A model generated the notes under the pieces. The model had not been told where the DNA came from. It saw only the letters and a program-made list of their open reading frames with translations, and did no database searches. Of a DNA stretch of 64,000 bases, positions 40,652 through 49,329 are shown in pieces. The position numbers were made by a program, and so were the translations under genes. This DNA comes from Bacteroidota bacterium (GTDB taxonomy: Bacteria; Bacteroidota; Bacteroidia; 2-12-FULL-35-15). Where the stretch lies: positions 1 to 64,000 of the forward strand of contig CANJPX010000001.1 of NCBI GenBank assembly GCA_947476185.1, given 5' to 3'. Positions within the stretch are counted from its first letter, which is position 1; each line of letters opens with the position of its first letter.

Positions 40652-41857
40652 ATGGGAAATAAGAATATTACAATAGGATTATTTGGTTTTGGCTGTGTTG
40701 GTCAAGGGTTATACGATGTATTAAATCATTCGCAAGGATTAAAAGCAACAATCGAAAAGATTTGTGTAAAAGATAAAAACAAAAAACGAAAAATTGATGC
40801 TGACTTTTTTACCTACGACAGAGAAGAAATTCTGAAACGCAAAAGCTTGAATGTGATCGTTGAGCTAATTGACAATGCTGATGAAGCGTTTGCTATTGTG
40901 CGTGATGCCATGAACAACGGTGTGAATGTTGTTTCTGCGAATAAAAAAATGTTGGCAGAAAACTTCAAAGAGTTGTATCAGCTACAGGTAAAGAACAATG
41001 TTGCTTTGATCTATGAAGGCTCTGCAGGTGGCAGTATTCCTATCATCCGCAATCTGGAAGAATATTACGATAACGAATTATTAAGTAGTGTAAAAGGAAT
41101 CTTGAACGGTACCTGTAACTACATTTTAACACGTATGGAGTTGGAGAACAAAGATTACCTTGATGTGCTGAAAGATGCGCAGTTGAATGGCTTTGCAGAA
41201 AGTGACCCATGGCTGGATGTTGCAGGTTTTGACACAAAATTTAAAACATTATTATTGACTGTTCATGCTTTTGGTATCGTGTTGAAACCGGATAATATTT
41301 TTAATACCGGCATTCAAAACATCAGTTACGATGATATTCTATATGCTAAACAAAGAGGGTTGCGGATAAAAATGTTGGGTGTTTCACAAAAGGTGGGTGA
41401 TAAATACAGGGCTTACTCTATGCCACATTTTGTTGATAGGGAAAGTGAATTATTCAATGTCCTTTACGAATACAACGCGGTAGAGGTAGAAGGGGCTTTT
41501 TCTTGTAAACAAACCTTTGTCGGTAAAGGTGCCGGAAGTCATCCTACTGGAAGTGCTGTTTTATCGGACATCTCAGCATTAACGTATGATTATAAATACG
41601 CGTACAAAAAATTAAAAAAGGCGCTGAATGGCAATATAAAGATCGAGGATGGGATCAAGCAGATCGAGTATGATTTCCCGATCAAATTATATATCCGCTT
41701 TCAAAGTCGTGAGGAACTGAAGGATCTGGAGATCTTGTCGATAGAGGAAGAATACAAATCGGCGAATACGAATTATATTATTGCCAATGTGAATTTCAAT
41801 TCTTTGTTTAATATTTTCAATAAGCGCGATAATAAATTATTTGTTTGTGCTATATAA
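40652..41857 (+). CDS. hom: Homoserine dehydrogenase
   Basis: A 401-aa NAD(P)-dependent enzyme converting aspartate-semialdehyde to homoserine. The nucleotide-binding start is IGLFGFGCVGQGLYDVL. The family motifs GVNVVSANKKMLAE, YEGSAGGSIPIIRNLEEY, LNGTCNYILTRME and FAESDPWLDVAGFDTKFK (catalytic Lys region) are complete. No aspartate kinase fusion, and the C-terminal ~70 residues have a small regulatory-looking domain. Its place behind sulfide-making genes suggests homoserine is directed into methionine synthesis via O-acylhomoserine. Confidence 0.93.
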   Translation: MGNKNITIGLFGFGCVGQGLYDVLNHSQGLKATIEKICVKDKNKKRKIDADFFTYDREEILKRKSLNVIVELIDNADEAFAIVRDAMNNGVNVVSANKKMLAENFKELYQLQVKNNVALIYEGSAGGSIPIIRNLEEYYDNELLSSVKGILNGTCNYILTRMELENKDYLDVLKDAQLNGFAESDPWLDVAGFDTKFKTLLLTVHAFGIVLKPDNIFNTGIQNISYDDILYAKQRGLRIKMLGVSQKVGDKYRAYSMPHFVDRESELFNVLYEYNAVEVEGAFSCKQTFVGKGAGSHPTGSAVLSDISALTYDYKYAYKKLKKALNGNIKIEDGIKQIEYDFPIKLYIRFQSREELKDLEILSIEEEYKSANTNYIIANVNFNSLFNIFNKRDNKLFVCAI

Positions 41858-41879
41858 ATTCTAAATAATTAACAATATT

Positions 41880-41914
41880 GCATACAGAATCGGTTATTCT
41901 GCATGCGTTTTAAT
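41880..41914 (+). terminator. Probable terminator after hom
   Basis: GCATACAGAAT and ATTCTGCATGC pair across loop CGGTT with one mismatch and run into GTTTT. This marks the likely end of the sulfur operon. Confidence 0.5.
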
Positions 41915-41917
41915 TCG

Positions 41918-41925
41918 TATTTTTG
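41918..41925 (+). promoter_or_regulatory. Putative -7 element for the outer-membrane barrel gene
   Basis: TATTTTTG matches TAnnTTTG and lies 22 bases before the ATG at 41947, giving a leader of about 15 bases. Confidence 0.55.
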
Positions 41926-41946
41926 CGGACATTAATTTGTTTACGC

Positions 41947-44433
41947 ATGTCATTAAAAAAAGCTTTACTATTTATTAGTCTCTGTTTCTTTTCGGTGTTT
42001 GCATTTTCTCAGAACAGACAATTTCCGCAAGACGGAAATGCACCTCCTATTGGAAAAATTAAGGGAATTATCACAGATAGCAAGACAAAACAAGCTGTAG
42101 AGTTTGCCACAGTAGCATTGTATAAGTTGAAGGACTCAAGTTTAATAAATGGTGTTGTTGCAGGAAGTAAAGGTGAGTTTTTACTTTCGGAATTGCCCTT
42201 CGGACGATATTTCATGAAAATTAATTTTATCGGATATAAACAACTTGTGATTGATACGATTGCTATTCGCCCAAGAACAGTGGAAATAGATCTTGGACAG
42301 ATAAAATTGAAAAGCAATACAGAACAATTAAATGAGGTGGAGGTGAGTTCGGATAAGAATACCTTTCAAATGGGGATCGACAGAAAAATATTCAATGTTG
42401 AGAAAAGTATCGTAAGTGAGGGAGGTTCGGCAACTGATGTTTTACAGAGTATACCAAGCGTTTCTGTCGACATTGATGGAAATATTAGTTTGCGTGGAAG
42501 TGGAAACGTAACTGTTTTGATCGATGGAAAGCCTTCCGGAATCACAGGCTCTAGCCGGGCTGCCATACTGCAACAAATCCCTGCAAGTAGTATTGAAAAT
42601 ATCGAATTGATCACAAACCCTTCTGCCAAATACGATCCGGATGGAATGTCAGGGATCATTAATATCATTACCAAGAAAAATAAATTGAATGGTTTTAACG
42701 GTTCTGTTAGTGTTGGTGCCGGAACTGGCGACAAATACAATGCTTCAGGGAATATCAGTTACCGGAACTCCAAGATCAATGTGTATGCAAATTATGGATT
42801 CCGTTCTAATAATAGGACCGGCAGCGGTTTGACCATGAGAAAAAATCTGATGACTGATACAACATTCTTTTTGCGACAAAATTCCAGCCAACTGAACAAG
42901 AATATTTCTCATAATGTGAAGGCGGGAATGGATTTTTATTTGAACGACAAAAACACATTAGGTTTTTCTGTTTTGTATAACACGGGAACTGAAAAGAGCA
43001 ATGAGGTTGTAAATTTTTATGAAGCAGATAATAATGATGTTACTTCCGCCAGTTATTCCCGCGATAATACCAAAAGTGAAGTTCCAACCAGCATGGACTA
43101 CAACATTAATTATAGAAAAACATTTACAAAGCCAAAGCAGGAATTAGTGTTTGATGGTACTTATTCAGATGCTTCAGGAAAATCTCTTGAGAATTTTTCT
43201 GAACGTGATTATGCATTAAAGTATTATCCGAAAAATTCAGCACCATTTAGACAAAATACAGACACAAAAACAAAAAATAATATTACTTCTGCTCAGGTCG
43301 ACTATGTTCAACCCTTGAAAAATCAAATGAAATTGGAACTCGGGGCAAAAACAACATTGAGAATGATAGGCAGTGACTTTGTTTCTGAGGTTTATAATTA
43401 CACAAGCGACAATTTCGTTGTAGACTCCAATTTGAGCAATAACTTTATTTATACCGAAAATATTTATGCAGCGTATTCAACATTTGCAGGAACAATAAAA
43501 GGCTTCGGATATCAATTAGGATTGAGGGCCGAGGACGCGAATACTATTTCAAATTCTGTCACCGCAAAGGAAAAATATACCTATAATTATTTTAACCTCT
43601 TTCCTTCTGTGCATTTGGCGCAGAAACTTAAAAAGGAACAAGAGCTTCAAATTAGCTATAGCAGAAGGATAAATAGACCAAATACAAGATCGCTGAATCC
43701 TTTCAGAGATTATTCTGACCCATATAACGTGCGTTTTGGTAATCCATATTTAAAACCGGAATATATTAATTCTTATGAATTGAGTTATTTGAAATATTTT
43801 ACAAAAGGTGTTCTTACATCAACTGTTTATTTCCGTCAGACAGACGGCGTTATGCAGCGCTACAAAATCATTTCGGATAGTACCACTTCGTTTAATACGT
43901 TCATCAACCTTGATAAATCACAATCTTATGGGGTGGAACTGATCTTAAAGGAAGATATTACCAAGTGGTGGAATATCACTTTCAGTGCCAACGGATTTGA
44001 AACAAAAATTGATGGAAGCAATGTGCAGGGTGATCTTCAAAATGAAAATTTAAGTTATATCATTAAGCTATTGTCTAATATGCGTGTTTGGAAAAACATG
44101 GACATTCAGTTTACGGCAAATTATAATGGACCTACAGCTACATTGCAGGGAGAAGTGAACGCAATGTTTTCAATGGATCTTGGTTTGAAAAAAGAAATAT
44201 TCAAAAATGCAACCTTAAGTTTAAATATCAACGATCTAACCGATTCTCGCAAAATGAAGATCATCGGAAATAATGATCCTTCCTTTTATTTAGAAATGAC
44301 AAGAAAGAGAGAGTCGCGCGTAGCAACACTTACCTTTAGTTATCGATTTGGAAAAATATCAGAGACCAAAAAATCGAGACCCGATAAACAAAATAATGGC
44401 GGTGGTGATGGTGGTGGTGACATCGGGATGTAA
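41947..44433 (+). CDS. Outer-membrane beta-barrel receptor with CarboxypepD-reg and plug domains
   Basis: An 828-aa protein. The order is signal peptide (LLFISLCFFSVFAFSQ), carboxypeptidase regulatory-like domain (GIITDSKTKQAVEFATVALYKL ... FIGYKQLVID, residues ~40-120), plug (VEKSIVSEGGSATDVLQSIPSVSVDIDGNISLRG, PSAKYDPDGMSGIINIITKK, ~150-260), then a C-terminal barrel with RINRPNTRSLNPFRDYSDPYNVRFGNPYLKPEY. This is the Bacteroidota OMP_b-brl family related to TonB-dependent transporters. No clear TonB box is seen. The tail is a Gly/Asp-rich run ending in DIGM. Substrate unknown. I chose the ATG at 41947 over an upstream TTG. Confidence 0.9.
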   Translation: MSLKKALLFISLCFFSVFAFSQNRQFPQDGNAPPIGKIKGIITDSKTKQAVEFATVALYKLKDSSLINGVVAGSKGEFLLSELPFGRYFMKINFIGYKQLVIDTIAIRPRTVEIDLGQIKLKSNTEQLNEVEVSSDKNTFQMGIDRKIFNVEKSIVSEGGSATDVLQSIPSVSVDIDGNISLRGSGNVTVLIDGKPSGITGSSRAAILQQIPASSIENIELITNPSAKYDPDGMSGIINIITKKNKLNGFNGSVSVGAGTGDKYNASGNISYRNSKINVYANYGFRSNNRTGSGLTMRKNLMTDTTFFLRQNSSQLNKNISHNVKAGMDFYLNDKNTLGFSVLYNTGTEKSNEVVNFYEADNNDVTSASYSRDNTKSEVPTSMDYNINYRKTFTKPKQELVFDGTYSDASGKSLENFSERDYALKYYPKNSAPFRQNTDTKTKNNITSAQVDYVQPLKNQMKLELGAKTTLRMIGSDFVSEVYNYTSDNFVVDSNLSNNFIYTENIYAAYSTFAGTIKGFGYQLGLRAEDANTISNSVTAKEKYTYNYFNLFPSVHLAQKLKKEQELQISYSRRINRPNTRSLNPFRDYSDPYNVRFGNPYLKPEYINSYELSYLKYFTKGVLTSTVYFRQTDGVMQRYKIISDSTTSFNTFINLDKSQSYGVELILKEDITKWWNITFSANGFETKIDGSNVQGDLQNENLSYIIKLLSNMRVWKNMDIQFTANYNGPTATLQGEVNAMFSMDLGLKKEIFKNATLSLNINDLTDSRKMKIIGNNDPSFYLEMTRKRESRVATLTFSYRFGKISETKKSRPDKQNNGGGDGGGDIGM

Positions 44434-44511
44434 ACAATAAGAAACGAAATGGTTCATATAGCACATCTTGCCTGCAATTTACTTCAATTCATTTTTCAGC
44501 AAAAAATTACA

Positions 44512-45462
44512 CTAATTGAAATACACAATATTATTTGTTAGTCTTGGATGGACAGGTGGATTCTCATTGCCATGCCCCAAAGCAATGGCAAGTATAATTT
44601 TTTCCGTTTCTGGAATTTGTAATTCCTTATAAACAGATGTTTTTTCTATCGCTTTTGCAAGACCAATCGGACAGGAATCGTAGCCAAATGATTTTGCAGC
44701 AAGCATAATATTTTGTGAACACATTCCAATATCCAGTGGTGCCCATTCATTTCCTTCCTCCGCAGTTATAAATATCACAGTTGGAGCACCATGAAAAATC
44801 GGATCTTCTTCTTTGTGCAACGATTTCAAAGATAAATGAAGAATATTCTCTGCAACTTTACTGATCTCTGTGGAATAGGATCTTATTTTTTCTGAATCAT
44901 TCAAAACATAAAACTTCCAAGGTTGTTTATTCATGGCTGATGGAGCCATTCTTCCAGCATTAATAATTTGTTCGAGGTGTTTCTTTTCAACAGATTCTTT
45001 TTTATATTTTCTAACAGATCTTCTGTTATTGATGATATTTATAACCTCGCTTGTGTTTTTAAAATTCACTAATTTAAATAATTCGAAAACGCTTTTTTTG
45101 CAGATTGCCATCTGTTTTTCAAAATCTGAAAAGTCATTGCCCAATAATTTGTGTTGATGGCGGTATTCAACATCACTTGAACTTTCCTTGATAAGTTCGA
45201 TCAGTTTTTTTTCATGCTGTCTTATATCTTTTTCAATTTTATTTAAGCGATCTCCTAATATCAAATTGATCAGATCCGCAACATCACGCTTGTCATTGAG
45301 AGCAATATTCTGAAACATACTGTTGTTGATGAAATCGGTGTAAAACATGCTCTCCTCTTTCCAGAATGAGATAGTTCTCAGCCATTCTAAACTCTCACGA
45401 TGAACATTTTCAATCCCTGGCTCTAACAAGCGTTTCTCTTTTACTGCGGACAATGTTTTCAT
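44512..45462 (-). CDS. Nitroreductase-family protein with extra helical N-terminal domain
   Basis: A 316-aa protein. Residues ~145-316 are a nitroreductase-fold flavoprotein: NRRSVRKYKKESVEKKHLEQIINAGRMAPSAMNKQPWKFYVL, APTVIFITAEEG, LDIGMCSQNIMLAAKSFGYDSCPIGL. FMN-binding arginines and the AGRMAPSA motif are intact. Residues 1-140 form a helical region with coiled-coil character (HRESLEWLRTISFWKEESMFY, EKDIRQHEKKLIELIKES), not typical of the family, which usually begins near the RRSxR motif. It is probably cytosolic. It is convergent with the outer-membrane gene; physiological substrate unknown. Confidence 0.85.
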   Translation of the reverse strand: MKTLSAVKEKRLLEPGIENVHRESLEWLRTISFWKEESMFYTDFINNSMFQNIALNDKRDVADLINLILGDRLNKIEKDIRQHEKKLIELIKESSSDVEYRHQHKLLGNDFSDFEKQMAICKKSVFELFKLVNFKNTSEVINIINNRRSVRKYKKESVEKKHLEQIINAGRMAPSAMNKQPWKFYVLNDSEKIRSYSTEISKVAENILHLSLKSLHKEEDPIFHGAPTVIFITAEEGNEWAPLDIGMCSQNIMLAAKSFGYDSCPIGLAKAIEKTSVYKELQIPETEKIILAIALGHGNENPPVHPRLTNNIVYFN

Positions 45463-45638
45463 TTTTCTTTTTTAAGGATGTTTATACGATTGATGCCCAA
45501 AATTACCTATTGAGTAAATGCGGTACAGTGATTTAAATCAATTTGATGAGTGATATTCTTCCTAAAAGATATCATTGTCTAATTGAAAAATGAAACAGTT
45601 CTTTGAGAAGGGAACGAATTCGGAAGAAGAGGGAGTTG

Positions 45639-45692
45639 TGAAAAAATTAGGATGCGGCTGTTTTAATTCAACAGTCCGCTTTTCCTAATTAT
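45639..45692 (-). terminator. Long intrinsic terminator of the small membrane protein gene
   Basis: AATTAGGA (45645-45652) pairs with TCCTAATT (45683-45690), followed inward by GCGG/CCGC and CTGTT/AACAG with small bulges. On the minus strand the stem is followed by a T-run of six. It lies ~35 bases downstream of the 72-aa gene stop. Confidence 0.75.
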
Positions 45693-45723
45693 AAATATAT
45701 TCAACTATTCAAAGAAAATGGGC

Positions 45724-45942
45724 TTACCATTTTTGATTTTTTTTCTTTAAGCTTATTATCATTGTTATAATGCTTGCGACTAAAATAATAGACATCCTTA
45801 TTAAGCCGGTATCGTTGATCTTTTCACTTGTAAAAAAACCTACAAAGATCATTGCAGCAATGTAGATCAAAAGAGAGGCAATGATAAATACTTTCCAGCC
45901 TCTGGAAATAACTTCTTTTTCTGGTTGATTTTGTTGTTCCAT
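45724..45942 (-). CDS. Small two-helix membrane protein
   Basis: A 72-aa protein with a short cytosolic start (MEQQNQPEKEVISRG) and two hydrophobic helices, WKVFIIASLLIYIAAMIFVGFF and GLIRMSIILVASIITMIIS, ending KKKNQKW. I do not recognise a family. A strong terminator follows and the gene stands alone, which supports that it is real despite its size. Confidence 0.65.
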   Translation of the reverse strand: MEQQNQPEKEVISRGWKVFIIASLLIYIAAMIFVGFFTSEKINDTGLIRMSIILVASIITMIISLKKKNQKW

Positions 45943-46053
45943 TAAATTAAATTTTTGATTATCCTACTCGTATGGCTTTTCGGTAACGCCTTTTTTATAG
46001 TGCTTACGGTTCCACTTTTGTTAATTTATCAATATGTTTCTCGATTAATTTTA

Positions 46054-49000
46054 TTATACCCTAACCCCGATAACCAACATGTCATCCACTTGTTGCAATA
46101 CACCTCTCCATTCTTCAATAGACCGTGCCAGTGCAATTTTCTGCTGATCCATGGACACACCATTCAAATTCATTAACATGGTTTTGAACTGTGTCAATTT
46201 AAACTTCTTGCCATCCGGTCCACCGAACTGATCGGCAAAACCGTCAGAGAAAATATATATTGTATCTCCTTTTTGAATAGGAATGATGTGGTTAGTATAA
46301 TGTTGCTGTTGCGCAGCTGTATAGCTACCAATTGCAATGTTGTCTGCTTTTACTTCAATTAATTCCTTGCCACGAATAATAAATAGAGGGTTATATGCTC
46401 CAGCATATTGCAATTCCATAGATTTAAAATTGATGGAACACAAAGCAATATCCATTCCGTCTCGCAATTTTGTGTCTTCAGAAGTTTGATTAAGTGTTTC
46501 ACTTACTCCTTTGTTTAATTTATCCAGCAGTCGGGCAGGAATAATAGCGATGTTATCATGTACCGCTTGATTTAATATATTTGAACCGACAATACTCATC
46601 AATGCACCTGGAACACCGTGTCCTGTGCAATCGACAGCGGCAAATAAAATCTCATCTTCCTTTTTTTCTAACCAATAAAAATCACCACTTACAATATCTT
46701 TTGGTTTCGAAAAAACAAATGAATTTGGAAAGGCATCTTTGATCACATATTCAGGAGGCAGGATAGCTTCTTGAATTCTTTTTGCATATCGGATACTATC
46801 AGTGATGTCTTTATTCTTTTCAGCTAATTCAGCATTTTTTATTGCAAGTTCTTCAGTGCGTTCTTCAACTTTTTCTTCCAATATTTTCTTCACAATCTTT
46901 AATTTATGCGTACGCATTTTATCAAAAACATACAATCCGAAAATTGCGAACAGAACAGCAAAAACATAGAATGCCATTGTTTGCCAAAACGGAGGAGTGA
47001 TGTAAAACTTATATTCTGTTGCTCTAATGTTTCCTGTTCCATCATTATTAAATGCACGAATCTGAAAAGTATAGGTTCCAGGAGGTAAGTTTGTGTAAAC
47101 CGCTTCATTGGCTCCTGTAAAACCCGGTAACCAGTCTTTGTCGAAGCCTTCCAATTTATATTGATATTTAACTTTTTCCGGATTATTTAAACTTATACCG
47201 ATAAAATTAAAGGTCAAGTGGTTTTCGTTGTACTTAAAACGGGCATCGTCAGGAAATTCACGATCCTTCATAAATAATTTTAATCCCGTAATGAATGTCT
47301 GTGGTTCAACCGTATTTATTTTGTCTTCCTTTGGTGAATACCTTACAGCACCCATAATACTTCCATACCAAAGATTTCCTTGTTTGTCGAGACAAACTGC
47401 ATTCGGATTTGTTTCCACTCCTAAAAACCCTTCTGCTTTTCCGTAGTGCACAAATGAATTTGTTTTCTCATCAAAACGGTCAATTCCTCTGGTGCTTCCT
47501 ATCCAAATATGATTTTCATTATCTGCAATTATTGAGTAAGGAGAATCGGTTGTTAGACCTTCTTTTACTGTAAAATTAGTGAACGTTTTTCCATCATATT
47601 TATATAATCCTCCGCCATAAGCGCCAAACCACAGGTTGTGTTTTTTATCCTCGTTGATACATAAAATAAAGCGGTGGTACATTCCATCTTCTTCATCAAA
47701 TGTTTTGAAGCTGGCTCCGTCATACATTGATAAACTTCCTCCCAATGCACCAAACCATAAATTTCCTTTCGAATCTTTGAATATCCTGTATACATTGTTA
47801 CCGCCAAGCCCGTCAGCAATTGAATAGTTTCTGAATGTTTTTGTAACAGGATCAAATTTTGAAGCCCCCTCTTTGGTGCCAAACCATAAATCACCCTTGT
47901 TGTCGTCGCTAATAGCATAGACAACATCGCCTGCAAGACCATTTTCTTTTGTATACGATTCGAAACGATTTGTTGCTTTATTGAATTTACATACTCCGCC
48001 GAAACCTGTTCCAAACCAAATATTTCCTTCTTTATCTTCGAAGGAGGAAAGAATTACATTACTTGATAAACCGTCCTTTGTAGAATAATTTTGGATCGTA
48101 TGGTTTTCTTTTTTGTTGATGGCAGAATAGCTGAAGGTGATCTTTGAAACTCCCTCATTTGTTCCAAGCCAGATACTTCCGTCTTTATCGCACAGCGTGG
48201 TCCATACAAGGTTGTTAATAATCTGATCCCCTTCATCATATATTTGAAAACGTTCTCCTCTGTATTGGTTCAATCCAATATCGGTACCGATCCAGATAGT
48301 TCCTTCACGGTCCTGGAAAATTGCATTTACATTAAAATAATTTAAGCCTTGTTTTGTATTGTAATTATAAACAATAGCTTTGGAAATTGCCTCAATTCTT
48401 TCTTTTGCAGGGAATGGAGTGACTTTTGCAACGCCTCCTCCGGTTGTGCCTATCCAAACATTATGAGTTTTATCTTCGAAAATACAGTTGATAAAATTGG
48501 ACTCCAATCCATTTTTCATATCAATGCGAATGCCACCATTTTCAATTGCTTTACTGGGAACTTTTACATCAAAATCATCTTTTATCTTCAGGGTAATAAC
48601 ACCTGCATCCGCACTTCCAACCCAAATTTCATTGTAGTTTACTAGTGCAAGTGTTGTAATTCTATCGCTAAATAAACCATTACCTGTATTTAAAATACTG
48701 TATGATCTTGGGGATGAAATATCTGTTTTTGTATCGTAGATTGTTATTCCAATATCAGTTGCGATCCAAACATTTCCTTTTTGATCCAAACAAACCGCAT
48801 AAACATTATCACTGCTTAATCCGTCTTTTTTATTTATGGAGATCATTGTTTTATTAGTTGGATCGTAAACAAAAATGCCGGCCCCTTCGGTAGCGATCCA
48901 AAAACGTTTATTCACGTCTTGAGTGATTGCAGTTACAGTTTTAAACCGTGTGTATTCTTCTAAATTTAAATTCTCAATTTTTTTTGTTTTGAAATTATAC

Positions 49001-49329
49001 ATCGAAACGCCTCCCGCCCAATGTCCCATCCAAATGTTTCCTGCCTTATCTTTACACATGGCTGTGACCCAATCTTCGGCGAGTGAATCTTTTCTGGAGA
49101 ATGTTTTGAATTCACGTCCATTGTATTTTGTTAGTCCCGATAAAGTTCCGACCCACAAGTTCCCGTCGTCATCTTGAGTTATATCTTGAACTTGTGATTG
49201 AGATAACCCTTGCTCGACACCGTAATAAATAAAACTAGTGGTTTGTGCATGAATAGGGCTGATAAAAAGTATCAAGCACAGAAAGAGCAATTTAAAGGAT
49301 ACGAGGTAAATTTTTTTCATTCGTGTCAT
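46054..49329 (-). CDS. Two-component-type propeller sensor with Y_Y_Y domain and SpoIIE output
   Basis: A 1091-aa membrane sensor. After a signal peptide (LLFLCLILFISPIHA), about 14 repeats of the NLWVGT/GNIWFGT type (for example DDDGNLWVGTLSGLTKYNG) build two seven-bladed propellers to about residue 690. A Y_Y_Y immunoglobulin-like domain follows (VKYQYKLEGFDKDWL). A transmembrane helix (FYVFAVLFAIFGLYVFD, ~781-800), a coiled coil and a SpoIIE phosphatase (~846-1091: KPKDIVSGDFYWL, AAVDCTGHGVPGALMSIVG, FSDGFADQFGGPDG) complete it. There is no kinase or response-regulator domain. The start overlaps the upstream gene stop in a TAATG unit. Confidence 0.9.
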   Translation of the reverse strand: MTRMKKIYLVSFKLLFLCLILFISPIHAQTTSFIYYGVEQGLSQSQVQDITQDDDGNLWVGTLSGLTKYNGREFKTFSRKDSLAEDWVTAMCKDKAGNIWMGHWAGGVSMYNFKTKKIENLNLEEYTRFKTVTAITQDVNKRFWIATEGAGIFVYDPTNKTMISINKKDGLSSDNVYAVCLDQKGNVWIATDIGITIYDTKTDISSPRSYSILNTGNGLFSDRITTLALVNYNEIWVGSADAGVITLKIKDDFDVKVPSKAIENGGIRIDMKNGLESNFINCIFEDKTHNVWIGTTGGGVAKVTPFPAKERIEAISKAIVYNYNTKQGLNYFNVNAIFQDREGTIWIGTDIGLNQYRGERFQIYDEGDQIINNLVWTTLCDKDGSIWLGTNEGVSKITFSYSAINKKENHTIQNYSTKDGLSSNVILSSFEDKEGNIWFGTGFGGVCKFNKATNRFESYTKENGLAGDVVYAISDDNKGDLWFGTKEGASKFDPVTKTFRNYSIADGLGGNNVYRIFKDSKGNLWFGALGGSLSMYDGASFKTFDEEDGMYHRFILCINEDKKHNLWFGAYGGGLYKYDGKTFTNFTVKEGLTTDSPYSIIADNENHIWIGSTRGIDRFDEKTNSFVHYGKAEGFLGVETNPNAVCLDKQGNLWYGSIMGAVRYSPKEDKINTVEPQTFITGLKLFMKDREFPDDARFKYNENHLTFNFIGISLNNPEKVKYQYKLEGFDKDWLPGFTGANEAVYTNLPPGTYTFQIRAFNNDGTGNIRATEYKFYITPPFWQTMAFYVFAVLFAIFGLYVFDKMRTHKLKIVKKILEEKVEERTEELAIKNAELAEKNKDITDSIRYAKRIQEAILPPEYVIKDAFPNSFVFSKPKDIVSGDFYWLEKKEDEILFAAVDCTGHGVPGALMSIVGSNILNQAVHDNIAIIPARLLDKLNKGVSETLNQTSEDTKLRDGMDIALCSINFKSMELQYAGAYNPLFIIRGKELIEVKADNIAIGSYTAAQQQHYTNHIIPIQKGDTIYIFSDGFADQFGGPDGKKFKLTQFKTMLMNLNGVSMDQQKIALARSIEEWRGVLQQVDDMLVIGVRV

